A stretch of 64,000 bases of DNA from the NCBI GenBank assembly GCA_964398055.1, contig CAYNLK010000002.1, positions 186,001 through 250,000 of the forward strand, given 5' to 3'. The notes beneath the pieces were generated by a model. It worked only from the letters and a program-made list of their open reading frames with translations, was not told the DNA's origin and searched no databases. Source of the DNA: CAYNLK01 sp964398055 (GTDB lineage Bacteria > Chloroflexota > Anaerolineae > 4572-78 > J111). The translations under genes and the position numbers were made by a program. Positions 52,111 to 61,481 of the stretch are shown here, one piece after another (position 1 is the first letter of the stretch; the number at the start of each line of letters is the position of its first letter).

Positions 52111-52740
52111 TCAATCTCGATCTGTAGGATCAGGCTCTTCGTATGCCTTTTCCCCGGCTGGAATCGACACCTTGAGCCAGTTCTCGAACGGCGGCAGCGG
52201 GCAGGAGTAATGCTCGGAGTAGGCGCAGTAGGGATTGTAGGCCAGGTTGAAATCGACGAGCAGTTGGCCGGCGGCCAACTCTACCGGCTCCAGATAGCGG
52301 CCGGCCCCGTAAGTCTCCTGGCCGCTGGTGGCGTCGCGGAAGGGGATGAATGGTTCATCGTGGTGGGGCGATTTGTAGACCGCCAACCGGGCCGCCTGCC
52401 CTTCGACCTCAAACTCGATCGTACCGGCGCGGTAATAGGTCTGCGCATCGCCGGTGCTGGTTTGGATGGTCAGTTCCTCGACCTGCTCAGCCGCCTGCAG
52501 GGGCAATTCAAAGCGCCAGGCCGGATCAGGCGGGTAGTAGTTCAAGCCGGTAAAGCTCGAGCGGTCTTCAAGGGGGCTGTAGGGGCTGGCCCGAAAAAAT
52601 CGATCTTTCTCCACCCGCTCGGCTTCAATAGTGTCGATGTAAAACGAGGCTGACATTGCTTCCGGTTCGGCCGGGGTGTCGTCCGCCGGTTGTGCGGACT
52701 GACCGGTAATGACTTTTTTAAGGTTTTTTAATATGCTCAT
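52111..52740 (-). CDS. DUF1684 family protein
   Basis: 209 residues. The conserved DUF1684 core is seen as RFFRASPYSPLEDRSSFTGL, then FIPFRDATSGQETYGAGRYL and VDFNLAYNPYCAYSEHYSCP. No signal peptide. ATG 52740 is chosen (AAGGAG six bases upstream); the frame continues upstream through GGTTGGTT-type repeat DNA, which is not coding. The function of DUF1684 proteins is not established. The 5' neighbour on the same strand is the copper ATPase. Confidence 0.85.
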   Translation of the reverse strand: MSILKNLKKVITGQSAQPADDTPAEPEAMSASFYIDTIEAERVEKDRFFRASPYSPLEDRSSFTGLNYYPPDPAWRFELPLQAAEQVEELTIQTSTGDAQTYYRAGTIEFEVEGQAARLAVYKSPHHDEPFIPFRDATSGQETYGAGRYLEPVELAAGQLLVDFNLAYNPYCAYSEHYSCPLPPFENWLKVSIPAGEKAYEEPDPTDRD

Positions 52741-52762
52741 CGGCGTCTCCTTTGAAGTTGAT

Positions 52763-52809
52763 TTGGTGGTTAGGTGGTTAGGCGGTTGGGTGGTTGGTTG
52801 GTTGGTTAA
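52763..52809. repeat. GGTTGGTT/GGTTAGGTGGTT low-complexity repeat
   Basis: Iterated GGTTG/GGTTAG units between DUF1684 and copA. It is the complementary form of the CCAACTAACC repeats at 16600-16627 and inside rsmA (about 4240-4285). Confidence 0.7.
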
Positions 52810-52866
52810 ATCATTGACATCCAACCATCTATCTATCCATTTTTGACGCCAGCCCGCCACCAAACC

Positions 52867-55167
52867 TTACCCTTCAACATTGACCCGCCGCAGCCGCAGG
52901 CTGTTGCTGACCACCGTCACCGAGCTGAAGGCCATGGCCAGGGCGGCAAAGACCGGGTGCAGTTCGCGCAGGTAAACCGGCAGGCCGGGCCACAAGAGGG
53001 CCAGCCCCCCGGCGGCGACGGGAATCAGGACCACATTGTAGGCAAAGGCCCAAAACAGGTTTTGCTTGATGGCCCGCATGGTGGCCCGGCTGAGCCGAAT
53101 GGCCCGGGCCACGCCGCGCAGATCGCCGCTGATGAGGGTAATATCGGCGGTTTCCATGGCCACATCCGTGCCCGTGCCCAGGGCGACGCCGACGTCGGCC
53201 TGGGCCAGAGCCGGGGCATCATTGATGCCGTCGCCGACCATCGCCGTAAGTTGACCGTCCTGTTGGAGTTGGGCGATCCGAGCCGACTTGTCGCCCGGCC
53301 GCACCTCGGCCAGCGCCTGCGCCAGGCCGACCTCTGCCGCAATGGCTTGAGCGGTCGCCCGATTGTCGCCGGTCATCATCAGCACCGCTAAATTCAGGGT
53401 GGCCAGGGCCTGAATGGCCTCGGCAGCTTCCTCCTTGAGCGTCTCGGCAATCCCAATGACGGCTCTGGCCTGACCATCCACGGCGACCCACATCGTAGTT
53501 TTGGCCTCAGCTTGCAGCCGTTGAGCCTGTGGTTCAAGGCCGTTGAGGAACACGTTCCGACTTTCCAACAGGCGCAGATTGCCCAGCAGCACTTCGTGTC
53601 CGTCGACTCTGGCCACGACCCCGTGACCGGCAATCGCCTCAAAATTTTCCAGCTCACCCAACGTCAATTCTCGATCCCGCGCCGCCTGAACAATGGCCTG
53701 CCCTAACGGATGCTCCGAGCCCCGTTCAGCCGATGCAGCGAGTTGTAAAATACGTCGTGAGTCTTCGGTAAGTATTGGTAAATCAGTCTTAATTTTGTCA
53801 TTACTGATTGTTAATTGTTCATTGTTAATTGATGTGACGCTCGGCGCGCCTTTGGTCAAAGTGCCGGTTTTGTCAAATACGATGGTAGTCAGCTTGTGAG
53901 CCAACTCAAGCGCCGTACTGTTTTTGAACAGAATGCCGTGGTTGGCGCCCTTGCCCATCCCGACTACGATGGCCGTGGGTGTGGCCAGCCCCAGGGCGCA
54001 GGGACAGGCAATTAGCAGCACCGCCACCAGGCGGACCAGGGCGGTAGTGAAACTGGCCCCACTGGCCAGCCAGACAAAGAAGGTTAAGCCGGCAATGATC
54101 ATGACCAGCGGCACAAAGATCGCTGCGACCTTATCCGCGGTGGCTTGAATTGGGGCTTTGGAACCCTGGGCCTGTTCCACCAGCCGCACAATTTGAGCCA
54201 GCGCCGTGGCCTGACCAACTTTGGTCGCCTTGATTTTGAGCAGACCCTGCTGGTTGAGCGTGGCCCCGATGACTTCGTCGCCGGCCTGCTTGTCCACCGG
54301 CAGGCTCTCCCCGGTCAACATCGACTCATCCACCGCCGACTGGCCGCTCAGCACCAGCCCATCAACCGGGATTTTTTCGCCGGGCCGGACGATGACCACG
54401 TCGCCAGGCTGTACCTCGTCGGCCGGAATGTCAATCTCCACGCCGTGGCGAGCTACCCGGGCAGTTTTGGCTTGCAGTTGGATGAGTGATTTGATGGCTT
54501 CACTGGTTTTGCCTTTAGCCCGAACCTCCAGCAGTTTGCCGATTTTGATCAGGGTGATGATCATCGCCGAGGTTTCAAAGTAGGTCGGCGCATTCAGCAG
54601 GCCAATGGTCACAATCACCGAATAGAAATAAGCTACCGACGATCCCAGGGCTACCAGCACATCCATATTGGCCGATCTGTTGCGCAGGCTTTTGTAGGCG
54701 CCCACGTAGTAATCCCGGCCGGTGTAGAATTGGACCGGTGTCGCCAGGATCAACAGGGCGAAGTTGACCCAGGGTGGATAAACCCAGTTGTCCAACGAAT
54801 CGAAGCCGTGCACAGTTAGAAATAACATCAGCCAGTTGTGGGCAATGAGAAAGATCAGAAAAGTAAAGAAGAGACCAGCCAGCAGTTGGCGGCTCTGCCG
54901 GATGGTTTCACGGGCGCGGGCTGCAGCATCGACCAGGGTCTCCGGCCCGTCGCCTTGCACCACGCCGTAGCCGGCCCGCTCGATCCGGGCGACGATCTCG
55001 GCCAGGGTCGTGACCTGGGGATCATAGGTTACCGTGACCTGATCGGCGCCAAGGTTGACCACAGCCGCAGCTACCCCCTCGACCTTGTTGACATTTCGCT
55101 CGATGGTGGCGGCGCAGTTTGCGCAAGTCATCCCAATGATCGGTAACGTAATTTGTTGAGAAGTCAT
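52867..55167 (-). CDS. copA: Copper-translocating P1B-type ATPase
   Basis: 766 residues. One N-terminal heavy-metal domain with GMTCANC, eight TM helices, the CPC motif in ACPCALGLATP, phosphorylation site DKTGTLTKG, HP motif in SEHPLGQAI, and MVGDGINDAPALA. CPC plus the C-terminal TM pattern indicates Cu(I) export. ATG 55167 is used; TTG 55188 is the upstream option, neither with a good ribosome site. Odd: after TLTKGAPSVTSI an insert of about 20 residues (NNEQLTISNDKIKTDLP) is encoded by AT-rich CAATGAACAATT-type repeat DNA. Confidence 0.95.
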   Translation of the reverse strand: MTSQQITLPIIGMTCANCAATIERNVNKVEGVAAAVVNLGADQVTVTYDPQVTTLAEIVARIERAGYGVVQGDGPETLVDAAARARETIRQSRQLLAGLFFTFLIFLIAHNWLMLFLTVHGFDSLDNWVYPPWVNFALLILATPVQFYTGRDYYVGAYKSLRNRSANMDVLVALGSSVAYFYSVIVTIGLLNAPTYFETSAMIITLIKIGKLLEVRAKGKTSEAIKSLIQLQAKTARVARHGVEIDIPADEVQPGDVVIVRPGEKIPVDGLVLSGQSAVDESMLTGESLPVDKQAGDEVIGATLNQQGLLKIKATKVGQATALAQIVRLVEQAQGSKAPIQATADKVAAIFVPLVMIIAGLTFFVWLASGASFTTALVRLVAVLLIACPCALGLATPTAIVVGMGKGANHGILFKNSTALELAHKLTTIVFDKTGTLTKGAPSVTSINNEQLTISNDKIKTDLPILTEDSRRILQLAASAERGSEHPLGQAIVQAARDRELTLGELENFEAIAGHGVVARVDGHEVLLGNLRLLESRNVFLNGLEPQAQRLQAEAKTTMWVAVDGQARAVIGIAETLKEEAAEAIQALATLNLAVLMMTGDNRATAQAIAAEVGLAQALAEVRPGDKSARIAQLQQDGQLTAMVGDGINDAPALAQADVGVALGTGTDVAMETADITLISGDLRGVARAIRLSRATMRAIKQNLFWAFAYNVVLIPVAAGGLALLWPGLPVYLRELHPVFAALAMAFSSVTVVSNSLRLRRVNVEG

Positions 55168-55438
55168 AAGCTGCAATTTCGATTGCAAGAGTTATTGATA
55201 AGTTTAACCAACGATATTGTGGCACAAAGCAAGCCTGACCACAAATCTCGAAATCTTCGCAGAATAGTCCACTGGCTTGAGTTGGGTTAAGCTGATATAT
55301 AAGCGGAGCAGTGGCGCTTCTTGTACTTCAACTACCTCCGGTTATCAAAAGATCGCCCGAATTTTGGCCAATAATGTAGTAAAATTGAGGAACCGGTGTA
55401 TTACTTATTAAAGCATCTTTTATCTGGGCCCAGGTGGA

Positions 55439-56023
55439 TTGCTGATCTTACCATTAATCGTCACTATCGACACTGAAGGACCGACGCAGGATAATAACTG
55501 CGCCCCTTCGGCAGAGTTGGATTTTGCTGAACTCTTCCGCCAATACTACGCGCGAATTTACAACTATGTGCGCTACCGGGTTGATGCGCAGGAGGACGCC
55601 GAAGATTTGGTGGGGGTTGTTTTTGAAAAAGCATATGCTCACCGCGCCCAGTTTGACGCCGGTAAAGGCGCCTTTTCAACCTGGCTCTTTCGAATTGCCC
55701 ATAATGCGCTGGCTAATTATTATCGCACCCGCCAGCGCCGGGCCGGTTGGGAGATCGGCGAAGAGTTGCCGGCTGATCTGATTACCGCCGAAGCCCTGCC
55801 GGAAACGGAGTTGATCCGGCATGAACAAATTAGCCAGTTATTACAAGGTTTGGCGCAGCTCAGTGAGCGGGATCGTGAAGTTATCAGTCTAAAATTTGCC
55901 GGCCGCTTGAGTAATAAAGAAATTAGCCAAATTATGGATTTAAAGGAAAAGACGGTGAGCGTTGTACTCCTACGGGCAATGCGCCGTCTGCAAAAAGAGG
56001 TCAAGGCAGAGGGAACCTCATGA
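55439..56023 (+). CDS. ECF-type RNA polymerase sigma factor
   Basis: 194 residues. Sigma region 2 (LFRQYYARIYNYVRYRV, DAEDLVGVVFEKAY, FSTWLFRIAHNALANYYR) and region 4 (LSERDREVISLKFAGRLSN, ISQIMDLKEKTVSVVLLRAMRRL). Start TTG 55439 is uncertain. The stop overlaps the next start as ATGA, so it is translationally coupled to the membrane protein behind it, which is presumably its anti-sigma factor. Confidence 0.93.
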   Translation: MLILPLIVTIDTEGPTQDNNCAPSAELDFAELFRQYYARIYNYVRYRVDAQEDAEDLVGVVFEKAYAHRAQFDAGKGAFSTWLFRIAHNALANYYRTRQRRAGWEIGEELPADLITAEALPETELIRHEQISQLLQGLAQLSERDREVISLKFAGRLSNKEISQIMDLKEKTVSVVLLRAMRRLQKEVKAEGTS

Positions 56024-56967
56024 ACGAACAGCAACTGGCCGGTCTCTTTTCTGAACAACTTGACCGCCTGCTTCAGGGCCAGGAAGTCACGCTTCCGGCC
56101 GAGGCCGCTGAACTGCACGAGTTGCTGGGGCTGGGGCAGCAGTTTACCCAGATTAGTTTTCAGCCCAGCGTGGCAGCCCAGGCTGCTTTTGTGGCGCAAT
56201 TGATCGCCTGGTTTGGAGTTGGCGCGGCCACAGGCTCATCCATCATTGGGGGGTTATCAAAGTTGTGGGTTATCGGGCTGAGTATTGCAGCCGCAACCAT
56301 AGGCGCCGGGGTAGGGCTATCGCTGCTGGCCGTTACCGTTTTGAATACACCAGAATTTGATAACACGCCCCAGCCAACCGCTACAGAAATACCGGCCTCA
56401 GCCCCGCAGCTAGAAACCACAGACAGCTCAGAACCGCCGGATATAAGCCCTACGGCCACAACCCCCGTAACCGCTACCGCGCCGCCGCGAACCCCCGCTT
56501 CAAAAGGCGATGTGTTGTCTCCGCCAAAAACAGCTACGGTTTCTCCCGCAAGCTCGCTCGGCGAAACAATTTCGTTGCCGGAGTTAGCTTTAACCGCAAC
56601 GCCTGAACCCGGCTCGGAACCCAAAGCTGCTGCTGATGAACAACCCCCTACCGCACACGAGACTCCGGCGCACGAGGGTGAGCATAAACAGCCTGATCTT
56701 GATAATGAAGACAACGGTGAGACCCCGCCCCGGAATGGCGACCTTGATCGGGGCCACGGTAACGACCCCGATGGATATGATGAAGATAATCCCGGCCGAA
56801 GCAATGGCCTGCCCGATGAGGCCCAAGGCCAGCCGGGCCAAAAGGAACAACCTCAAAAACCGGGCAATGCCCCTGGCAATTTTTTTGGCGGTGGCGGCAG
56901 CGGCGGCGGCGGCGGCCAGGGCAGCGGTGGTGGTTATGGAGGCGGTGATGGCCGTCGTGGCAGGTAA
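56020..56967 (+). CDS. Probable membrane anti-sigma factor with Gly-rich extracytoplasmic tail
   Basis: 315 residues. The N-terminal cytoplasmic part (~1-75) is helical, without a zinc-binding HxxxCxxC motif. One or two TM segments lie at ~65-110. The remainder is extracytoplasmic and of low complexity: Pro/Thr-rich (~115-190), acidic with KQPDLDNEDNGE, and a terminal Gly-rich stretch (FFGGGGSGGGGGQGSGGGYG). The ATGA overlap with the sigma gene and the membrane topology are the grounds for calling it anti-sigma. Confidence 0.72.
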   Translation: MNEQQLAGLFSEQLDRLLQGQEVTLPAEAAELHELLGLGQQFTQISFQPSVAAQAAFVAQLIAWFGVGAATGSSIIGGLSKLWVIGLSIAAATIGAGVGLSLLAVTVLNTPEFDNTPQPTATEIPASAPQLETTDSSEPPDISPTATTPVTATAPPRTPASKGDVLSPPKTATVSPASSLGETISLPELALTATPEPGSEPKAAADEQPPTAHETPAHEGEHKQPDLDNEDNGETPPRNGDLDRGHGNDPDGYDEDNPGRSNGLPDEAQGQPGQKEQPQKPGNAPGNFFGGGGSGGGGGQGSGGGYGGGDGRRGR

Positions 56968-56994
56968 CAACCACAACAAATCGAGGTTAACCTG

Positions 56995-57258
56995 ATGACT
57001 TTTTTAACTAAACCGGAAAGAATAAGAGTTGTAGAAAAAACAGAGAGTAGCCAAGATGACCAAAATGGTACCGATACGACAAATGCAAAAGGCAAATCTC
57101 ATTCACTTGTAGGTTTCTGTCCCAACACTGAAAAATGGCTGCCCATAGCAGATTCTAATCAACGCTTCTTCTCTATTCCAGGCGGTCAGGCGACTTGGTG
57201 GCATTGCTCCAAGTGTTGGGGTTGGCATATCCTTATTAAAAGTATAAATCGGGTATAA
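56995..57258 (+). CDS. Small hypothetical protein with a CxxC zinc-ribbon-like end
   Basis: 87 residues, cytoplasmic. Hydrophilic N-terminus, then GFCPNTEKWLPI and WWHCSKCWGWHI, giving Cys residues that could form a small zinc or metal site. GAGG eight bases before ATG. It lies between the anti-sigma gene and the acidic secreted protein on the same strand. Not recognised; coding status rests on the ribosome site and operon position. Confidence 0.5.
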   Translation: MTFLTKPERIRVVEKTESSQDDQNGTDTTNAKGKSHSLVGFCPNTEKWLPIADSNQRFFSIPGGQATWWHCSKCWGWHILIKSINRV

Positions 57259-57288
57259 ACTATTATTTTTCTAAAAGGAGTTTACAAA

Positions 57289-58149
57289 ATGTTACTCAAA
57301 AAGATTAAGTTTATTCTCACATTATCTACTATCTTATTGTTAAGTATTGTTTCTGTGGCCCAGGCGGCCCCGCCATTGCAAGAAGGCGCTCAAGAAGAGA
57401 ACGCTTCGCTAGGTGAAACGCTTGACCTGGACGAAGAGGAAGATGCCGGCAGAGGCTACAATCTGGGTACGGTAATGTCTGGGGCTAATGGTGATACAGA
57501 TGGCGACGCCGGCGACGGCACAGATGATGGCACGGATGGCGACACGAACGGTGACACGGATGATAGCGATGGTATTGACGACGGTACCATGCAGCATCCG
57601 GTGGCCAGCGCGTTAGCCAGCTTCTTTGAGGTGGATTATGAGGAAGTATTCTCTCTGCATGAAGAAGGCTACGGCTTTGGCGAAATTGCCTTTGCCTACT
57701 TCTTTGCCGACATGACCGGTATGAGCGAAGAGGAACTGTTGCAAGCCGCCCACGAATCTGGCTGGGGCAACGTGCTAAAAGAGAACGGCATTCACCCCGG
57801 CTCTATTGGCGGTAGAGTGAAAAGCTGGCCTGAAAACCGCAACGGAGATGATGTGGAAGAAGAGACCGAGTTGGAAGGCAGCGAAGATGCTGGTCCGCCC
57901 GAACATGCCGGTCCGCCTGCCGGAGTAGGCGGACGGCCTGACCATGCCGGTCCGCCCGCAGGCGTTTCCCCTGGAAACTTTGCCGGCCCCGGCGGCGGCG
58001 GTGAAGACGGCAGCAATGGCCGCGCCGGTGACGGCAACGGTGGCGGCAACGGCGCAGTGGGTCGGCCCAGTGACGCCGGTGGTCCTGGTGGCAGTGCAGG
58101 CAACGGCGGCGGTGGCAATCAAGGCGGCCGCGGCGGTGGACGCCCCTAG
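57289..58149 (+). CDS. Secreted acidic, Gly-rich protein
   Basis: 286 residues: signal peptide (~1-27, VAQAAPP), an Asp/Gly/Thr array (~60-100, DGDAGDGTDDGTDGDTNGD) that may bind calcium, a folded-looking segment (~103-180, HPVASALASFFEVDYEEVF), a PEHAGPPAGVGGRPDHAGPP duplication (~207-228) and a Gly-rich tail. AAGGAG eight bases before ATG. As the last gene of the sigma operon it may be a regulated surface product or the sensed ligand. Function unknown. Confidence 0.75.
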   Translation: MLLKKIKFILTLSTILLLSIVSVAQAAPPLQEGAQEENASLGETLDLDEEEDAGRGYNLGTVMSGANGDTDGDAGDGTDDGTDGDTNGDTDDSDGIDDGTMQHPVASALASFFEVDYEEVFSLHEEGYGFGEIAFAYFFADMTGMSEEELLQAAHESGWGNVLKENGIHPGSIGGRVKSWPENRNGDDVEEETELEGSEDAGPPEHAGPPAGVGGRPDHAGPPAGVSPGNFAGPGGGGEDGSNGRAGDGNGGGNGAVGRPSDAGGPGGSAGNGGGGNQGGRGGGRP

Positions 58150-58178
58150 CCATCTCGCCTGGAAGTAAGCGTGTAATG

Positions 58179-58210
58179 TAGGGAGCAGCTCTAAGAGCTG
58201 CTCCCTATTT
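58179..58210 (+). terminator. Hairpin terminator after the sigma-factor operon
   Basis: A perfect 13-bp stem TAGGGAGCAGCTC/GAGCTGCTCCCTA with a 3-base loop, followed by only TTT, so efficiency may be partial. Confidence 0.7.
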
Positions 58211-58279
58211 AAACTTGAAAAGTTGTAAATAGTATCGCGTTATTGTGACCCATCCTCCCCAGTTGATATGGAGCAATCA

Positions 58280-59842
58280 ATGAGTAACTGTAAGCAATCA
58301 ACCGCTTACATTCATCGCCAAGCCAGTTTGTTAAAGGCGCTGTTATTGAGCGCGGTCTTAATTACCGGCTGCGCTTCTTTTTCTGTTACCCGGCCAACAA
58401 ATGAGCCAATGGCTGTTGCCCCCACCGTTGGGGTAGTGGTTGAGGTAGAAGCAACACCTGTCCCGGAAATACCCCCGCCAACAGCCACAGTCGCCCCTCT
58501 GCCCTCCTCAACTCAAGCCCAGCCGGCCGCCGATGCTCAAAACAATACCGGCGACTCGCTGCCCGGCCAAACCGAAGACCAGGGGACAGCGGAACGCAGC
58601 GAGCCGGAAATCGGCGAAATCACGTTTGCCCTGGGCGTAACCGAGGACAACCAACCCGTTGTCCCCGGTCTTATCTTTTCCAAAGGCATCACTCAGGTTC
58701 ACGCCCTTTTTGAATATCAAAATATGTCGCCTGATTATACCTGGGAGCGAGTCTGGTATTTAAACGACCGGGAAGTATCCAGAAGCGCCGGCCCCTGGAC
58801 CGGCCCGAAAAACGGCATGTTCAACTATTTTATCAATAACAGCAACAAACCGCTCCCTGCCGGAAACTGGATGCTGGAAATTCACGTAGCAGGCAAATTA
58901 CACGCCCTGGGTGTGTTCATCATTGATGACAACCCGGCGGCTGTAGATGCCGAAACTGAACCTGAGACGGTCTCCAACTTGAACCGGCTTTACCGGCTGG
59001 CCTACACCAAATGTGATGGCAACCATCACAACATTTATGTGGCCGATACCAACGGTCACAACCAACAGCTCATTGTGACCCGGGGGGCCGGGCCAGGTTG
59101 GAGTCCCGACGGCGGCGTTATTTTCTTTTACGGCGAAGAGGGGGTTGACCGGCAAAGGCGCGATGGCCTTGAGTACGTTTTCAACGGTATTAGCAACGGT
59201 ATTGTAGCCGTGGGCGCTTCGCCGCTGCCGGTCAGTATTAACCAGCTCAGGCTGTTTCAGGGTAATGCCTGGAAACAGGCCTCGGCTCGTTGGGCCAGCG
59301 TATCGCCCGATGGCACCATGGTAGCCTTTGATGCCCGGCCCGGCGGCGATTACCGCATTTACTTTTTAGGCGCGGGGGTCAACGAGCAGCAGTTTCGTAT
59401 TGAAATTCCCGGCGAGCAGGCTGACTGGTCACCCGACAGCCAGAGAATTGTCTACCGCTCCGGACGGGATGGCAAAACCGGCATCTGGATTTCAAACCGG
59501 GACGACAGTAATCCCCTACGAATTACCGACGGCGGCAGCGATTCCTTTCCGGCCTGGTCTCCCGATGGCGCCGCCATTGCTTTTAGCCGCGATGACGGCG
59601 GCAACGTAGACATTTACGCGGTTAATGTTGACGGCAGCAATCTGCGCCGGCTTACCACCGCGCCTGGTCACGATTCCTTACCTACCTATGCCCCCAACGG
59701 TGATATCATCTTTCGCAGCGCCCGCACCGGCAGTTGGGGTATCTGGAAAATGAAAGGCGACGGCTCGGAACAAACTGAAATCATCCCCAACACCTGCGTC
59801 GGCAATGATTGGGCTTACAGCAGAATGGATGTGTCGTATTGA
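58280..59842 (+). CDS. Lipoprotein with TolB/WD40-like beta-propeller
   Basis: 520 residues. Lipoprotein signal with lipobox ITGC (~residue 32), a Pro/Thr-rich linker to ~105, a beta-domain (~110-225: EIGEITFALGVTEDNQ, VWYLNDREVSRS) and a C-terminal propeller (~240-510) with PD40-type repeats ending in WSPDG, WSPDS, WSPDG. ATG 58280 is used because GGAG is six bases upstream; the in-frame ATG 58268 is the alternative. PD40 propellers bind proteins or report to partner complexes; the ligand is unknown. Confidence 0.85.
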   Translation: MSNCKQSTAYIHRQASLLKALLLSAVLITGCASFSVTRPTNEPMAVAPTVGVVVEVEATPVPEIPPPTATVAPLPSSTQAQPAADAQNNTGDSLPGQTEDQGTAERSEPEIGEITFALGVTEDNQPVVPGLIFSKGITQVHALFEYQNMSPDYTWERVWYLNDREVSRSAGPWTGPKNGMFNYFINNSNKPLPAGNWMLEIHVAGKLHALGVFIIDDNPAAVDAETEPETVSNLNRLYRLAYTKCDGNHHNIYVADTNGHNQQLIVTRGAGPGWSPDGGVIFFYGEEGVDRQRRDGLEYVFNGISNGIVAVGASPLPVSINQLRLFQGNAWKQASARWASVSPDGTMVAFDARPGGDYRIYFLGAGVNEQQFRIEIPGEQADWSPDSQRIVYRSGRDGKTGIWISNRDDSNPLRITDGGSDSFPAWSPDGAAIAFSRDDGGNVDIYAVNVDGSNLRRLTTAPGHDSLPTYAPNGDIIFRSARTGSWGIWKMKGDGSEQTEIIPNTCVGNDWAYSRMDVSY

Positions 59843-60063
59843 GAAAGGCAATGGAGTCCGGTATACTCTGCTGGTTTTTTATGTCTATATGGTCTAAATA
59901 CTTCAGAAATGCTGTTTGATCCAAAAAAGTACCAAAGTACCAGCATCATTTTTTCAAATTAGCAGTCTTTTAAAGTGGAGAGCTAAGATATTTTGTTCTG
60001 CAAAACAGCAGACATAGCCGGGAGAGTTCGAGACGTCAGCCAGAAAGGAGCAAGCCGTCAGTT

Positions 60064-61398
60064 ATGCTTAGGAACATCAAACAGAAAGTGAGTCCAAAAT
60101 TGGGACAACGCGGCCAGAGCCTGGTGGAGATGGCTATTGCCGCGCCGCTGTTGATCTTGATGCTCATTGGGGTCTTTGAAGTCGGTTGGGCCATCCGGGG
60201 CTATTTGGTCCTTTCCAACGTCAACCGGGAGTCGGTTCGCTATGCGGTCAAGGCCGGTACGCTTGATTTCTCCACCCGAAATCCGGCCATTATTGGTTAT
60301 GATAAAGTATTATCCCATACTACCGCCAGCCTGTCCCGGCAGTTACCGCTTGAATACCTGGGCGACAACCCCAATTCCAGCGTCATTATGTCCCATCTGG
60401 TCGCCGACACCGGCTATCCGTGCGTTCGATATCAGGGCGGCGCGCCCAGGGTGCCGTATGAATTTGACCCGGCTTGTGACTGCACCGTCGATGATCCCAA
60501 TCACCCCCAATGGTTTACTCGGGATGATTTGGTGCTCCATCCGGGTCTGCCCGGTTATGCCTACTATGCCCAAACTTATGGCCTGAGCCGGACTACTCGC
60601 CTGGGCGGGGGCAATTACCAGGTTGCGGCCGATAAACTCAAGGTTGAGAACAATCGTTTCAACTGCACCGTTCTAAAAACCGGTTCGAGTGGGGAACTGT
60701 CCAGCAACAATATGTTCATTGCCGAAGCCTTTTACGACCAGCCCCAAATCTTCGGCGTGCCCTTTATCTCCAACCGGCTGACCGATCCTATTCCTTTCTA
60801 CGCCCACACGGCCATGCGCATTGTCTGCGCCAGAGATGGCTGTAGCGATGCAGTTGGCCCGGCCTGTGAGGTTTACCCGATTACTTTCCACGACGGCATC
60901 TTTGACAACCCGGCTAATCCTCTGCCCGGTCAGGCCATCGATGCCTTTGAAGGCGATGGTGAAGGTAACTTTGGCTGGTTGAACTGGAACCCCGGCGACA
61001 ATAGCAACGGTTACATCATCGAGGAACTGTTTAACCCCCGCTTGGCTACGCACGATTTTGTGGGTCTCACCCCGCCTCCTGGCCTCAACCCTGATCCAAC
61101 CAATACCAGGCTCAACCAAGGCGACTGGGTTTCTGGCAGCACCGGGGTTAGTAACTCTTCCGGCGTGCAGCAGCAGTTGGCCAATCTGGAAGGAAAAACC
61201 ATCCGGGTGCCGATTTATAATACCGCCAGCAGTACCGGTTCCAATAAGGGGTATCACATCTCTCACTTTGCCCTCATCACCATCAATCGAGTTTGTTTAC
61301 CCTCGAACCAGTGCGGCCAAAATCTCAACCTGAACGGCAGTGACAAAGCCATCTTTGCCACCTTTGTGGGTTATGATGACGAAGCTTGTATGGAGTAG
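60064..61398 (+). CDS. TadE-like pseudopilin with large extracytoplasmic domain
   Basis: 444 residues. The N-terminal GQSLVEMAIAAPLLILMLIGVF segment (RGQSLVE) is the TadE/TadG signature with a processing-type Glu, followed by one TM helix and the GYLVLSNVNRESVRYAV helix. The rest is a Cys-containing extracytoplasmic domain (ACDCTVDDP, CARDGCSDAVGPACEV), much larger than classical TadE (~150-200). No other tad genes in the window. Confidence 0.85.
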   Translation: MLRNIKQKVSPKLGQRGQSLVEMAIAAPLLILMLIGVFEVGWAIRGYLVLSNVNRESVRYAVKAGTLDFSTRNPAIIGYDKVLSHTTASLSRQLPLEYLGDNPNSSVIMSHLVADTGYPCVRYQGGAPRVPYEFDPACDCTVDDPNHPQWFTRDDLVLHPGLPGYAYYAQTYGLSRTTRLGGGNYQVAADKLKVENNRFNCTVLKTGSSGELSSNNMFIAEAFYDQPQIFGVPFISNRLTDPIPFYAHTAMRIVCARDGCSDAVGPACEVYPITFHDGIFDNPANPLPGQAIDAFEGDGEGNFGWLNWNPGDNSNGYIIEELFNPRLATHDFVGLTPPPGLNPDPTNTRLNQGDWVSGSTGVSNSSGVQQQLANLEGKTIRVPIYNTASSTGSNKGYHISHFALITINRVCLPSNQCGQNLNLNGSDKAIFATFVGYDDEACME

Positions 61399-61432
61399 TT
61401 CCCTCCAGTTTTAGCAGACTTCATCGGAACTA

Positions 61433-61477
61433 AAGGGCCGGGCGTTTACAGATACAAAGCGCCCGGCCCTTATTTAT
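61433..61477 (+). terminator. Terminator after the TadE-like gene
   Basis: A perfect 12-bp stem AAGGGCCGGGCG (61433-61444)/CGCCCGGCCCTT (61460-61471) with a 15-base loop, then ATTTATTT. Confidence 0.75.
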
Positions 61478-61481
61478 TTGG

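Noticed and set aside
52843..53391. 182-codon open frame on the + strand
   Set aside because: Antisense to the conserved P-type ATPase region of copA.
60001..60060. Possible riboswitch in the leader of the TadE-like gene
   Set aside because: No match to c-di-GMP or other known aptamer cores could be seen by eye.
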